From assembly GCF_011059135.1 (NCBI RefSeq), contig NZ_JAALGD010000003.1, forward strand, positions 186,001 through 250,000: 64,000 bases of DNA, in the 5' to 3' direction. The position numbers were made by a program, and so were the translations under genes. The DNA comes from Brevibacillus sp. SYP-B805. GTDB lineage: Bacteria; Bacillota; Bacilli; Brevibacillales; Brevibacillaceae. Positions 8,365 through 16,715 of this stretch are shown here, piece by piece. Below the pieces are notes generated by a model, which saw only the letters and a list, made by a program, of their open reading frames with translations, was not told the DNA's origin and searched no databases. Within the stretch, counting starts at the first letter, position 1; each line of letters begins with the position of its first letter.

Positions 8365-9071
8365 AGGTGGTGCCCTCCGTGGGGGAAATCCGGCATGAGC
8401 AGATCCGCAGCCGGGTGGTGGTGGTGATCGATGTGCTGCGCGCCTCCAGCACGATCGTCACGGCCCTGCAGCACGGCTTTGCGGAGATCATTCCGGCGGA
8501 AACCGCCGGGCAGGCGCTGGCGCTGCGTGACGAGCGCTCACTGCTGGCGGGCGAACGCTACTGCCGCAAACACCCGTCCTTTGATTTCAACAATTCGCCG
8601 ACAGCGCTGTGCACCGACCGCTTCCACGGCAAACGGCTGATCCTCTGCACCACCAACGGCACCCGGGCGATTCAAAAGGCGGAGCATGCCCAGGCCCTTT
8701 TGATCGGGTCGCTGCTGAACGCGACGGCATGCATCACCCATGCCCTCTCCTATCAATCGGATGTCACGCTGTACTGCGCAGGCTCCCGGGAGAAATTTGC
8801 CCTGGAAGACGGGATCGCCGCCGGCATGATGGTGGATGTCGTGAAACGGCTGGCTCCGCAGGCGCAGGTGTGCGATCTGGGGAACGCCCTGCACGCCAGC
8901 TACCTCTACCTGGCCGACCACCTGGAAGAGATGCTGGCGCAGACAGCAACGGGCAAACGGCTGCTGGAGCATCGCTTCGAGGAAGACATCCGCTTCTGCA
9001 GCCAGCGCGACCGTTATCAGCTGGTGCCTGTCGCCAAGGAAGGACGCATACTCCCGGCCCTTGTCTCATAA
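8355..9071 (+). CDS. comB: 2-phosphosulfolactate phosphatase (ComB/YitC type)
   Basis: Removes phosphate from 2-phosphosulfolactate to give sulfolactate, using the product of the preceding gene. Family signatures are VVVIDVLRASSTIVTAL near the N-terminus and SPTALCTDRF-like / LCTTNGTRAI segments in the middle. The GTG at 8355 has AGGAG nine bases upstream and gives 238 residues, the usual length; the open frame continues upstream inside comA without a good start. A typical two-gene sulfolactate operon. Confidence 0.9.
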   Translation: MRIEVVPSVGEIRHEQIRSRVVVVIDVLRASSTIVTALQHGFAEIIPAETAGQALALRDERSLLAGERYCRKHPSFDFNNSPTALCTDRFHGKRLILCTTNGTRAIQKAEHAQALLIGSLLNATACITHALSYQSDVTLYCAGSREKFALEDGIAAGMMVDVVKRLAPQAQVCDLGNALHASYLYLADHLEEMLAQTATGKRLLEHRFEEDIRFCSQRDRYQLVPVAKEGRILPALVS

Positions 9072-9099
9072 AGTGTAGGAGACTAGGGACAGGGGTTCG

Positions 9100-9576
9100 A
9101 TGCGCATGTCGTTCATGTCAGGAGAAGTGACGCTGGTCGTCCTGATCGTCATCGGGCTGGTTGGCCGCTCGCCGATTATCGCCACGGCCGCCAGCATGCT
9201 GCTGGTGATGAAGCTCACGTCGCTGGAGCGTTTTTTCCCCACGGTGGAGCGCCGCGGCCTGGAGCTGGGGCTGTTGTTTTTGACCGTCTCCGTATTGGTG
9301 CCGTTTGCCAATGAAAAGGTGACGCTCAAGGAGATCACCCCGCTGTTTACGACGCTGATCGGGGTGCTGGCGCTGGCCGGCGGCGCCCTGGCCACCTACA
9401 TGAACGGCAAGGGGCTTGAAGTCCTGCGGGCCGAGCCGCACATCATCGTCGGCCTCGTGATCGGCTCCATCATCGGCATCGTCTTCTTGCGGGGCATCCC
9501 GGTCGGTCCGCTGATGGCCGCCGGGATCACGGCCTTTCTCATGAAAATCTGCGAGTGGTTGGGCGGACGGTGGTAA
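9100..9576 (+). CDS. DUF441 family membrane protein
   Basis: A 158-residue, four- or five-helix membrane protein of the DUF441 (YtwI/UPF0756) family, recognisable from the [20 protein letters not shown] start and the [20 protein letters not shown] segment. Function unknown. It is 28 bases downstream of comB, so it may be cotranscribed; a role in sulfolactate or sulfonate export is possible but only inferred from position. The ATG at 9100 has AGGGG upstream; a second ATG is at 9106. Confidence 0.75.
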   Translation: MRMSFMSGEVTLVVLIVIGLVGRSPIIATAASMLLVMKLTSLERFFPTVERRGLELGLLFLTVSVLVPFANEKVTLKEITPLFTTLIGVLALAGGALATYMNGKGLEVLRAEPHIIVGLVIGSIIGIVFLRGIPVGPLMAAGITAFLMKICEWLGGRW

Positions 9577-9581
9577 AATAA

Positions 9582-9617
9582 CCCCGCCGACTTGAGCTAT
9601 CGCTGTTGTCGGCGGGG
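9582..9617. repeat. Short nested-palindrome repeat, unit A
   Basis: Perfect ten-base inverted repeat CCCCGCCGAC / GTCGGCGGGG around a 16-base centre containing GAGCTATCGCTG. It is the outer arm of the longer repeat family found at 9633, 31038, 42258 and 52669, without the inner arm. Confidence 0.8.
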
Positions 9618-9632
9618 GCCCCCCAGCGATAA

Positions 9633-9722
9633 CCCCGCCGACTTGAGCGAACGCTCCACCCACTCGGCAATAGCTAACGCTTTGCCGAGTGGGGTCCCTT
9701 GCTGTTGCCGGCAGGGGCCCCC
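9633..9722. repeat. Nested-palindrome repeat, unit B
   Basis: Outer arms CCCCGCCGAC (9633-9642) and GTTGCCGGCAGGGG (9704-9717); inner perfect arms CCCACTCGGCAA (9659-9670) and TTGCCGAGTGGG (9682-9693). Directly follows unit A. Same design and sequence as elements at 31038 and 52669. Non-coding. Confidence 0.85.
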
Positions 9723-9725
9723 AAA

Positions 9726-9764
9726 ACAAAAACCTTGGCACGCATATAGCATTGCCAAGGTTTT
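9726..9764. terminator. Terminator at the end of efp (works both ways)
   Basis: Stem AACCTTGGCA / TGCCAAGGTT with a 12-base centre and T runs on both sides. It lies just after the efp stop codon on the minus strand and downstream of the DUF441 gene on the plus strand. Confidence 0.8.
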
Positions 9765-9771
9765 CTTACAC

Positions 9772-10329
9772 TTACGCGCGGGACACGTAGCTTTCCGAGC
9801 GCGTATCGATGATCAGCTTGTCGCCTTCGTTGACGAAGAGGGGAACGTTTACCACGAACCCGGTCTCCAGCTTCGCCTTCTTCGTGACGTTGGAGGCGGT
9901 GTCGCCCTTGATGCCCGGTTCGGTTTCCACGACGGTCAGCTCCACCGTGTTCGGCAGCTGAATCCCGATGGTTTCGCCGTTGTACTGCATCACCTGCACG
10001 TTCATGTTTTCCTTCAGAAACTTCAGTTCACGCTCGATCTGGCTGCGGTTGAAGTTGACCTGCTCGTAGGTTTCCGTATTCATGAACGTGTATTCGTCGC
10101 CGCTGTTGTACAGGTACTGCATCGTGCTGGTCTCGATGCGTGCCGGATTCACTTTTTCACCGCCGCGGAACGTCATTTCCGTCACGTTGCCGTTGCGCAG
10201 GTTGCGCAGTTTGGAACGGACGAAGGCTGCGCCTTTACCCGGCTTTACATGTTGAAATTCAATCACTTGGTAGATGTTGCCATCCACTTCGATGGTTAAA
10301 CCAGTACGAAAATCGTTTACAGAGATCAT
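9772..10329 (-). CDS. efp: Translation elongation factor P
   Basis: EF-P relieves ribosome stalling at consecutive prolines. The 185-residue protein starts [17 protein letters not shown] and carries the lysine loop [13 protein letters not shown] with Lys32 at the modification position; in B. subtilis this lysine carries a 5-aminopentanol group. The start at 10329 has GGGAGGA five bases upstream. It follows the Xaa-Pro peptidase gene by 42 bases, a standard pairing in Bacillales. Confidence 0.98.
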   Translation of the reverse strand: MISVNDFRTGLTIEVDGNIYQVIEFQHVKPGKGAAFVRSKLRNLRNGNVTEMTFRGGEKVNPARIETSTMQYLYNSGDEYTFMNTETYEQVNFNRSQIERELKFLKENMNVQVMQYNGETIGIQLPNTVELTVVETEPGIKGDTASNVTKKAKLETGFVVNVPLFVNEGDKLIIDTRSESYVSRA

Positions 10330-10371
10330 GATAGTCCTCCCAAAAAGATCAATAACCATCCATAGTATAAA

Positions 10372-11445
10372 TTAGACGGGCAAAATGAGCAACTCTTTCG
10401 TTGATTGTGTCAAAATCTCACAACCGGTTTCGGTGATCCATACATCGTCTTCAATGCGGACGCCGCCCAGCTCGCTGAGATAGATGCCCGGTTCAACCGT
10501 TACCAGCATGCCCGGCTTCAGCACCACGCTGCTGGCCGCCGACAGATTGGGCAGCTCGTGCACCTCCAGCCCCAGACCGTGGCCCGTGCTGTGACCATAA
10601 GCCGGACCATAGCCCGCTGCTGCAATGATATCCCGGGTCAGCGCGTCGGCTTCCCTGCCGGTCATGCCCGGTCGGATATGCTTGACGCCGTTCAGTTGTG
10701 CCTGCAGCACGATGTCATAAATCTCCTTCATCTTCGGATCCGGTTCGCCGACACTGACCGTTCGGGTAATATCGGAATTGTATCCCTGGTAAAGCGCGCC
10801 GAAATCAAGCGTCACCATTTCGCCCGCCTGAATCACCTTTTCGCTGGCGCGGCCATGGGGAAGCGCGCCGCGGACCCCCGAGGCCACGATGATATCGAAG
10901 GCCGATGCGGCCGCTCCCTCCCGGCGCATGAAGAACTCCAGCTCCATCGCCACATCCAGCTCGCGCACACCCGGACGGATGTAGGAGAGGATATGGGTGA
11001 ATGCGGCGTCGGCAATGCGAACGGCCTCGCGGATGATTGTCATCTCCGCTTCATCCTTGTACATGCGCAGCTCTTCAATCAGGCCGGCCGTCGGGACCAG
11101 TTCCACGCCCGCAAACGCTTCTTTCCATGCTTCGTATACCCCGACGCTGATGTGGTTCTTTTCAAAAGCCAGCCGTTTCACACCCAGGCTCTTCAGCTGC
11201 CCGGCAATGGCCTCCACCGGTTTGCGCTCATTGTTGACGATGGTAAACAGCGGCGCTTCCACCGCGGCCTGGTCGAGATACCGAAAATCCGTGACCAACA
11301 CCGCCGCATCCGCCGTGACGATAACCCAGCCTGTCGAACCGGTGAAGCCGCTGATGTATCGACGGTTCTCCCGGTTCTCCGTGATCAGGGCATCCACCCC
11401 CTGTTCAGCCAGCGCGGTCCGCAACTGCTCCAATTTTTTGGACAT
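10372..11445 (-). CDS. yqhT: Xaa-Pro aminopeptidase / M24 family peptidase (YqhT type)
   Basis: Removes the N-terminal residue before proline from peptides. N-terminal creatinase-like domain (about 1-125), then the pita-bread catalytic domain with metal ligands in LDFGALYQGYNSDITRT (two Asp), GHSTGHGLGLEVHE (His), VTVEPGIYL (Glu) and GVRIEDDV (Glu). Start ATG with GGGAGAGG upstream. Lies between aroQ and efp as in B. subtilis. Confidence 0.94.
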   Translation of the reverse strand: MSKKLEQLRTALAEQGVDALITENRENRRYISGFTGSTGWVIVTADAAVLVTDFRYLDQAAVEAPLFTIVNNERKPVEAIAGQLKSLGVKRLAFEKNHISVGVYEAWKEAFAGVELVPTAGLIEELRMYKDEAEMTIIREAVRIADAAFTHILSYIRPGVRELDVAMELEFFMRREGAAASAFDIIVASGVRGALPHGRASEKVIQAGEMVTLDFGALYQGYNSDITRTVSVGEPDPKMKEIYDIVLQAQLNGVKHIRPGMTGREADALTRDIIAAAGYGPAYGHSTGHGLGLEVHELPNLSAASSVVLKPGMLVTVEPGIYLSELGGVRIEDDVWITETGCEILTQSTKELLILPV

Positions 11446-11467
11446 CTTTTCCTCTCCCTTTCCGCGT

Positions 11468-11914
11468 TTATCTGCTTGCTCGTTCCAGTCGACGGACCAG
11501 CGCCCGCACGGCCCACTCGTACCCGTCCGTGCCCAGACCTACGATCTGTCCGATCGCCACCGGCGCAATGACGGACGTGTGGCGAAACGGTTCACGCGCG
11601 TGTACATTGGAAATATGTACCTCAATCACCGGCAGCGATACGGCTGCGATCGCATCCCGCAGCGCGTAGCTGTAGTGGGTGAAGGCTCCCGGATTAAACA
11701 CGATGCCGTGATGAACCCCCTTGGCCTGATGGATGGCATCAATCAGCACGCCTTCGTGATTGGACTGGATGTGTTCCAGGCGGCAGCCCAGCTCTTCCGC
11801 GACGCGGCGCAATCTGGCCATCACGTCTTCAAGCGTCTCGCTGCCATAAACGTCAGGCTCCCGCTTCCCCAGCATATTGAGGTTGGGCCCGTTTAACACC
11901 AATAGGGACAGCAT
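11468..11914 (-). CDS. aroQ: Type II 3-dehydroquinate dehydratase
   Basis: Third step of the shikimate pathway: 3-dehydroquinate to 3-dehydroshikimate. 148 residues, normal for the family, with LVLNGPNLNMLGKREPDVYG at the start, the flexible catalytic Tyr loop, QSNHEGVLIDAIH and NPGAFTHYSYALRDA, and the active-site EVHISNVHAREPFRH. The start at 11914 has CGGAGGAA upstream; the frame is open further up but without support. Confidence 0.97.
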   Translation of the reverse strand: MLSLLVLNGPNLNMLGKREPDVYGSETLEDVMARLRRVAEELGCRLEHIQSNHEGVLIDAIHQAKGVHHGIVFNPGAFTHYSYALRDAIAAVSLPVIEVHISNVHAREPFRHTSVIAPVAIGQIVGLGTDGYEWAVRALVRRLERASR

Positions 11915-11981
11915 GTCCGATTCCTCCGGTAAAATTCTTTTTCCCAGCCATTTTACCATAGGGAGGAAAAGATTGCACCGA

Positions 11982-12446
11982 TTATTCCGATTCGGCCCGC
12001 TCGGCCACAAACGTCATCCCGATAAACAGCCCGAAGGAGAGAAACCACCCCAGTTCCGTACTGAGCGTACTCTCCTCCCAGTTGGCCATGCGAAAGAAAA
12101 AACCGAACACCAGCAACCAAACCAATCCATAAATCAGTCCGCCCCACCACAGCCTGATCCGCGAGAGCCATACCGCGTAGAGCGCCGTCGCTCCCCAGGC
12201 CAGCAGAAACAGGAAGGCCAATCCGGATACCGCCCCCCACGCCGATCCTTCTCCCCCCATGCCAAGCAGCGGCCGGGAAAACGAACGTACCCCGTATGGC
12301 GTAAATCCCAGATAGTTGGCCGTCATACGGATCGTCCCCCAGATCACCGTGCCCCAGAATGCCACTTCCAGGATTTTGCGCCACGTAATTCTCCGGGCGG
12401 CATGCCGCGCTGCTTTCTTGTGAACCTTTGATTTCACCGACTGCAT
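11982..12446 (-). CDS. yqhR: YqhR family membrane protein
   Basis: A 154-residue protein with four predicted membrane helices (KILEVAFWGTVIWGTIRMT; GLAFLFLLAWGATALYAVWL; LIYGLVWLLVFGFFFRM; LGWFLSFGLFIGMTFV) and a basic N-terminal tail. YqhR is a conserved Bacillales protein of unknown function, found between yqhQ and aroQ. Divergent from yqhQ. Confidence 0.85.
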   Translation of the reverse strand: MQSVKSKVHKKAARHAARRITWRKILEVAFWGTVIWGTIRMTANYLGFTPYGVRSFSRPLLGMGGEGSAWGAVSGLAFLFLLAWGATALYAVWLSRIRLWWGGLIYGLVWLLVFGFFFRMANWEESTLSTELGWFLSFGLFIGMTFVAERAESE

Positions 12447-12612
12447 CGATCTTCACCTCACCTTGTAGTATGCACCTGTACACGGTTTTGCCATCCCTCC
12501 CAGGAAACGGCAGCGCCGATCGTCGCGGAAGATGGGCATGGCATCGAAGCATCTGCTTGTGGCGGGACTGCCCACTTTACGCTAGAATAGGAAGGAAGGA
12601 AGGTGATCACTT

Positions 12613-13551
12613 TTGGCGCAGCAAACCACACCTGCATACGGCGGTCAAGCCGTGATTGAAGGGGTTATGTTTGGCGGCAGGTCCGTTACCGTCACGGCCA
12701 TCCGCAGAAAAAACCAGGAGATTGAATACTACGAGGCACCCAGAGAAGAATACAGATGGATGAAGCCCTTGAAAAAAATTCCCTTCCTGCGGGGAATCGT
12801 CGGCTTGATTGAAGCGAGCGCGAACGGAGCAAAGCACCTGAACTTCGCCACCGAACGGTACAGCATGGAGTCCGGCGAAGAGATGGACACCAAGGGTCCG
12901 TCCCGGCTCACCATGATTTTTGGCGTCGCCGTCGTCGGGGTTCTCTCCTTTCTGTTCGGCAAGTTCGTCTTCACCCTGGTCCCGGTTTTTCTCGCCAAAC
13001 TCCTGCTGGGCAGATGGGTTCCCGATGGCATCCCGCAAAACCTGGTGGAGGGCGGATTCAAGCTGCTGCTTCTGCTTGGCTACATCTACGCGATTTCCCA
13101 GGCGCCGCTGATCAAGCGACTGTTTCAGTATCACGGTGCCGAGCATAAGGTGATTAACGCCTTTGAATCCGGGGTAGAATTAACTGTACCGAACGTGCAA
13201 AAATTTTCCACCCTGCACTACCGCTGCGGCAGCAGTTTTATCATCTTCACCATTCTCGTCGGGGTCGTCGTCTACTCGTTGGTGACGTATGAAACGCTTT
13301 GGGAGCGGGTCGTCCAGCGCATTGTCCTGCTTCCTGTGGTCATCGGCCTCTCCTATGAAGTCCTGCAGTGGACCAACAGGTTCCGGGAAACGCCCGTTCT
13401 CCGCTATCTCGGCTACCCGGGGTTGTGGCTGCAGAAGCTGACCACCAAAGAACCGGATGACGCCCAGGTGGAAGTGGCGATCGCCGCCTTCCAAAAAATG
13501 CGTGAACGCGACCAGATCCAGACGAATGGAGAGCTGGCTTCCACCGGTTAA
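12613..13551 (+). CDS. yqhQ: YqhQ family membrane protein (DUF1385)
   Basis: 312-residue DUF1385 protein, recognised from AYGGQAVIEGVMFGGR at the start, the RGIVGLIEAS segment, and YHGAEHKVINAFESG in the middle, with four or five membrane helices. The conserved His/Glu motif suggests a metal or enzymatic site but the biochemical role is unknown. Starts at TTG 12613 with GGAAGGTGA upstream. Divergent from yqhR and followed by yqhP. Confidence 0.92.
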   Translation: MAQQTTPAYGGQAVIEGVMFGGRSVTVTAIRRKNQEIEYYEAPREEYRWMKPLKKIPFLRGIVGLIEASANGAKHLNFATERYSMESGEEMDTKGPSRLTMIFGVAVVGVLSFLFGKFVFTLVPVFLAKLLLGRWVPDGIPQNLVEGGFKLLLLLGYIYAISQAPLIKRLFQYHGAEHKVINAFESGVELTVPNVQKFSTLHYRCGSSFIIFTILVGVVVYSLVTYETLWERVVQRIVLLPVVIGLSYEVLQWTNRFRETPVLRYLGYPGLWLQKLTTKEPDDAQVEVAIAAFQKMRERDQIQTNGELASTG

Positions 13552-13585
13552 CCTTGCATTCTGTAAACCGTTGAGGTGAAACCCT

Positions 13586-13906
13586 ATGTTGAGCCGTGTT
13601 CATCCGATCATTGCCGTCCTGCTGCTTTTCGCGGTCATCGGTTTCCTCACAGACCTGATTGCTCATCCCGTCAGCATCCTGTTGACGGCAGGCCTTCTGC
13701 TGCTGCTGTTTTTTCTGGTCAATCGTTATGGAAAAACCGGCCGATTTCTCCTCCGCCATCAGGCGCAAAAACGGACGCAGCAGGCGAAGCTGTTCAAGAC
13801 CGCAGCGAAGAAAACCGGCCACACACCTCGCAAAGAAATGCCGTTTCGTGTGATCGAAGGAAGCAAGGGCAAAACAAAGGAGAAAAAAGAGACAAAGGCT
13901 ACCTGA
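13586..13906 (+). CDS. yqhP: SA1362/YqhP family small membrane protein
   Basis: 106 residues: two adjacent hydrophobic helices (about 8-47) then a strongly basic Lys-rich tail. Matches the YqhP/SA1362 family in architecture and position after yqhQ. Function unknown. Its last codons overlap the end of the convergent yqhO by eight bases, inside a shared terminator hairpin. Confidence 0.8.
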   Translation: MLSRVHPIIAVLLLFAVIGFLTDLIAHPVSILLTAGLLLLLFFLVNRYGKTGRFLLRHQAQKRTQQAKLFKTAAKKTGHTPRKEMPFRVIEGSKGKTKEKKETKAT

Positions 13907-13920
13907 GGAAGGTAGCCTTT
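13894..13920. terminator. Shared terminator containing both stop codons of yqhP and yqhO
   Basis: Ten-base perfect stem AAAGGCTACC / GGTAGCCTTT with seven-base loop. The stop codons of yqhP (13904-13906) and yqhO (13899-13901) both lie within it. A T-rich run follows best on the minus strand. Confidence 0.75.
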
Positions 13921-14834
13921 GTTGATGGCTTGCGGTACACCTCGATATACCGTTCGAAATCCCATCTTTCCAGGAACTTCCGGGCGGCGCGCTGGCCGGA
14001 TTGGTACAAGTCCGTCCTCACCTTCTCCGGCAGCGAGAAATGGGTCGCTTTCACCCCCAGGGTCTGGATGAAAATCGTCCGTACAGCGTGCGCTTTCTTG
14101 ACGTACAGACGGTCATGCGCTTCCAGCATGGTGGTGATCAATGCTTTGCTAAAGCTGAGCAGCCCGGTGATGCGGGTAAATTCATTCTCCTGCGCCTGGT
14201 CATGCAGGCGGAATCCGATCGTCGGCCAGCGGGGGATGCCGGGCACGTCGAACAGCCAGACGGGAAAATTGCTCAGCAGTCCCCCGTCCACGATGTAATG
14301 GACCATGTTGCTGTGCTTCAGCAAGAAGGGCTGGAAAAAATACGGAATGGTACAGCTCATGCGGACAGCCCGGGCGATGGGGAAAGCATGCGGATCGATG
14401 CCAAAGGAAGCAAGGTCATCGGGCAGGATCAGCATTTTGCCCGCGGTGATGTCCGAAGCGATGACACGCAGCTTCTCAGGCGGCAGATCGCCGAATGTCC
14501 GCACCTTTTTCCTGCGAAGCAGATCAGCCACCATCGCTTCCAGCTCGCTGCCCGGATACAACCCTTTGCGCAGCAGCAGACCGGCTGCGGGTCCCACGAG
14601 CGGCAGACGTTCCCATCCTTTGGTTTTGAGCAGCCGGAGATAGTTCATGCGGGTGAAAATCTCCTTCATTTCACCGCTGGAGTAGCCGGCCGCCAGCAGT
14701 GCGGCCACGATCGATCCGGCCGATGAGCCGGCCAGCTTCTCCCACTCGTAGCCAGCCGCCTCCATCTCCGCCAGCGCGCCGATAAAGGCGATCCCTTTCA
14801 CCCCGCCGCCTTCAAATACCGCATCCGCTTTCAT
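13899..14834 (-). CDS. yqhO: Patatin-like phospholipase (YqhO)
   Basis: Lipid acyl hydrolase of the patatin family with a Ser-Asp dyad: oxyanion motif EGGGVKGIAFIG at the N-terminus, nucleophile elbow GSSAGS at about residues 43-48, and the catalytic DGG motif in YIVDGGLLSNFPVWLF. Likely acts on membrane phospholipids. The start at 14834 follows GGGAGGGCGGGG; the open frame extends nine codons further without support. Convergent with yqhP, upstream of mntR's terminator. Confidence 0.9.
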   Translation of the reverse strand: MKADAVFEGGGVKGIAFIGALAEMEAAGYEWEKLAGSSAGSIVAALLAAGYSSGEMKEIFTRMNYLRLLKTKGWERLPLVGPAAGLLLRKGLYPGSELEAMVADLLRRKKVRTFGDLPPEKLRVIASDITAGKMLILPDDLASFGIDPHAFPIARAVRMSCTIPYFFQPFLLKHSNMVHYIVDGGLLSNFPVWLFDVPGIPRWPTIGFRLHDQAQENEFTRITGLLSFSKALITTMLEAHDRLYVKKAHAVRTIFIQTLGVKATHFSLPEKVRTDLYQSGQRAARKFLERWDFERYIEVYRKPSTKATFLR

Positions 14835-14888
14835 TCCCCGCCCTCCCCTCTCCTGCATCATATGAGGGGAAAACCTCTCCGTAGAACA

Positions 14889-14919
14889 GAAAGCCGCAGT
14901 CCACGGCGGCCTGCGGCTT
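14889..14919 (-). terminator. Terminator overlapping the mntR stop
   Basis: Minus-strand stem AAGCCGCAG / CTGCGGCTT with an 11-base loop followed by TCTGTTCT. The TAA of mntR (14920-14918) is in the base of the stem. Confidence 0.65.
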
Positions 14920-15349
14920 ACTCTTCTTCCTTCTGTTCCTCGTCGCGTCTGATGCGGTGCAATTCCTCGATCCGTGCGGGATCCGCCTGAAAATACTGCA
15001 TCAGGTACCCGACGCAGGTGATCGATTCCCAGCTGAGGTGATGCTCGATTCCTTCCACGTCCTGATAGATATGCTCTTCATCCACACCGATCAGGCGGAG
15101 GAAGTCTTCCAGCAGGCTGTGTCGATCCACGAGTCGTTTTCCGATCTTTTTCCCCTTGGCGGTAAGCACCAGCCCCCGGTATTTTTCATAGACCAAATAT
15201 TTATCCTTGTCCAGCTTTTGCACCATCTTGGTAACGGAGGAGGGGTGAACTTCCAACGCTTCTGCGATATCAGATACCCGGGCATATCCTTTTTCTTCAA
15301 TCAGGTTATAAATTCGTTCTAAATAGTCTTCCATACTAGGAGTTGGCAC
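14918..15349 (-). CDS. mntR: Manganese-responsive transcriptional regulator MntR
   Basis: DtxR-family repressor that senses Mn2+ and controls manganese uptake and efflux. From a GTG start at 15349 the numbering equals B. subtilis MntR (143 against 142 residues) and all metal ligands are present: Asp8, Glu11, His77, Glu99, Glu102 and His103. The helix-turn-helix is [20 protein letters not shown]. An ATG two codons upstream (15355) touches the GAGGG site, so GTG is preferred. Confidence 0.96.
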   Translation of the reverse strand: MPTPSMEDYLERIYNLIEEKGYARVSDIAEALEVHPSSVTKMVQKLDKDKYLVYEKYRGLVLTAKGKKIGKRLVDRHSLLEDFLRLIGVDEEHIYQDVEGIEHHLSWESITCVGYLMQYFQADPARIEELHRIRRDEEQKEEE

Positions 15350-15520
15350 GTTCATCCCTCGTTTCAAACCATGATTGCCGAGAAAGCATATAAAATCATA
15401 ATAACGTGAAAACAGGACATGTTGCAAGGGATAGATCCCCAGGAAGGAACCCGGAATCGGTTCTGAAGGAGCCATGCCCCAACATAAACTTGTACCATGT
15501 TGGATAAAGGATGATGGCTC

Positions 15521-16540
15521 ATGAAAAGAAGAGTGTGGCAGATTGCTGCCATCTACACTGCCGCCGCACTTGGAGTGGATTATCTGGGCGGCGGGGAGTG
15601 GATGCAATTCTTTTCCGGTTTCGGTACCTGGGGAACCATTGACCTCACGGTCGCAACCATCGCATTGACATGGCTGTGCTATCAAGCGCTCAAGGCGGCG
15701 GTTCAGCGCGGGATTGCTTCCCTTCCCGCGTTTCTCGCCCATCTGGCCGGAGAAAAAGCGGCGCCGACGGTCACGTTTCTGATCTACCTCCTGATGATCG
15801 CCTATACAGGCAGCGCGGTTGGCCAGCATGCGGCGCAATGGTGGGGCAGCACGTCGCTGGCGTTGATCACCGTACCGGTCATTTTTGTCGGCCTGCTCGT
15901 GCTGTTGTGGTCGGGTGTACAGCGGCTGGCGGTTTGGGGAATGGCGCTTGCCTTGATCGCATTGGTTCTCTTCGTCAGCCTGTTTTCCCTGCGCCACCAT
16001 GTGCCCATGCCGAGCCTTGCCTATCAGCTAAACCTGAAGTGGCTGCTGTACGCCCTTTTCTACATGCCGTTTCACTACCTCTTTGTGCTGCTGGTCCTGT
16101 TGGTACACATCAGGAAGGAAACCAGCCTGGAGACGATCCGAACAGGCATGGTGCTGGGCGGAATCAGCCTGTTTGGCGTCGCGATGTCGGGGCACCTCAC
16201 CATCCTCGTGTACTGGCATGAGGTGAACGGTTACGCGCAGCCGCTCCTTCAGCTTGTCGTCTCGCAATTTGCGGGAAGCAGGCTGGGATATCTTCTGTTC
16301 ACGCTTGTTCAGCTGTTGATCCTGACAGCTTACTGGTTCCACGGTCTGGCTGTGCCGCTGGCGGAAAAGCACGACCTGCGGCGGACACCGCTGTATCTGC
16401 TGTTTATGGCAGGTGCTCTGCCATTTGCGCTCCTGTCCGTCGCAAGCGCGCGGATATCCCCTCTCCTCTGCGCCCTGCTCACGGCTGCGGGCCTGGTGCT
16501 CATCGCCCTCTTTCTCTGGCAGCACTTCCACAAGCGGTAA
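15521..16540 (+). CDS. YkvI-like membrane protein (APC superfamily)
   Basis: 339-residue polytopic protein with about ten helices. The beginning ([20 protein letters not shown], then [10 protein letters not shown]) has the unwound first-helix pattern GxGxxxGxExxQFF typical of YkvI-like transporters of the amino acid-polyamine-cation fold. Substrate unknown. It is divergent from mntR, with 170 bases between, but no Mn-transporter motif is seen. Ribosome site AAAGGATG before ATG 15521. Confidence 0.65.
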   Translation: MKRRVWQIAAIYTAAALGVDYLGGGEWMQFFSGFGTWGTIDLTVATIALTWLCYQALKAAVQRGIASLPAFLAHLAGEKAAPTVTFLIYLLMIAYTGSAVGQHAAQWWGSTSLALITVPVIFVGLLVLLWSGVQRLAVWGMALALIALVLFVSLFSLRHHVPMPSLAYQLNLKWLLYALFYMPFHYLFVLLVLLVHIRKETSLETIRTGMVLGGISLFGVAMSGHLTILVYWHEVNGYAQPLLQLVVSQFAGSRLGYLLFTLVQLLILTAYWFHGLAVPLAEKHDLRRTPLYLLFMAGALPFALLSVASARISPLLCALLTAAGLVLIALFLWQHFHKR

Positions 16541-16607
16541 TCCGGTCTTAATGCAAATCAACGCGGCTGATAATTTGTTAATTTTTACAAATTTTTGGAA
16601 TAGTTAG

Positions 16608-16636
16608 TGGACAGATGGCATTTTTTGGGTTATGCT
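16608..16636 (+). promoter_or_regulatory. Sigma-A-like promoter for the HTH-TPR receptor gene
   Basis: TGGACA (16608-16613), 17 bases, TATGCT (16631-16636). Start about 80 bases upstream of the receptor gene. A T-rich spacer lies between the boxes. Confidence 0.55.
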
Positions 16637-16715
16637 ACATATAGGATACCATAGGATAACATCATGGTTTCGAACCAGCTATCTCTCTTTCTGTCAAACG
16701 GGGGGATCGGGTATT

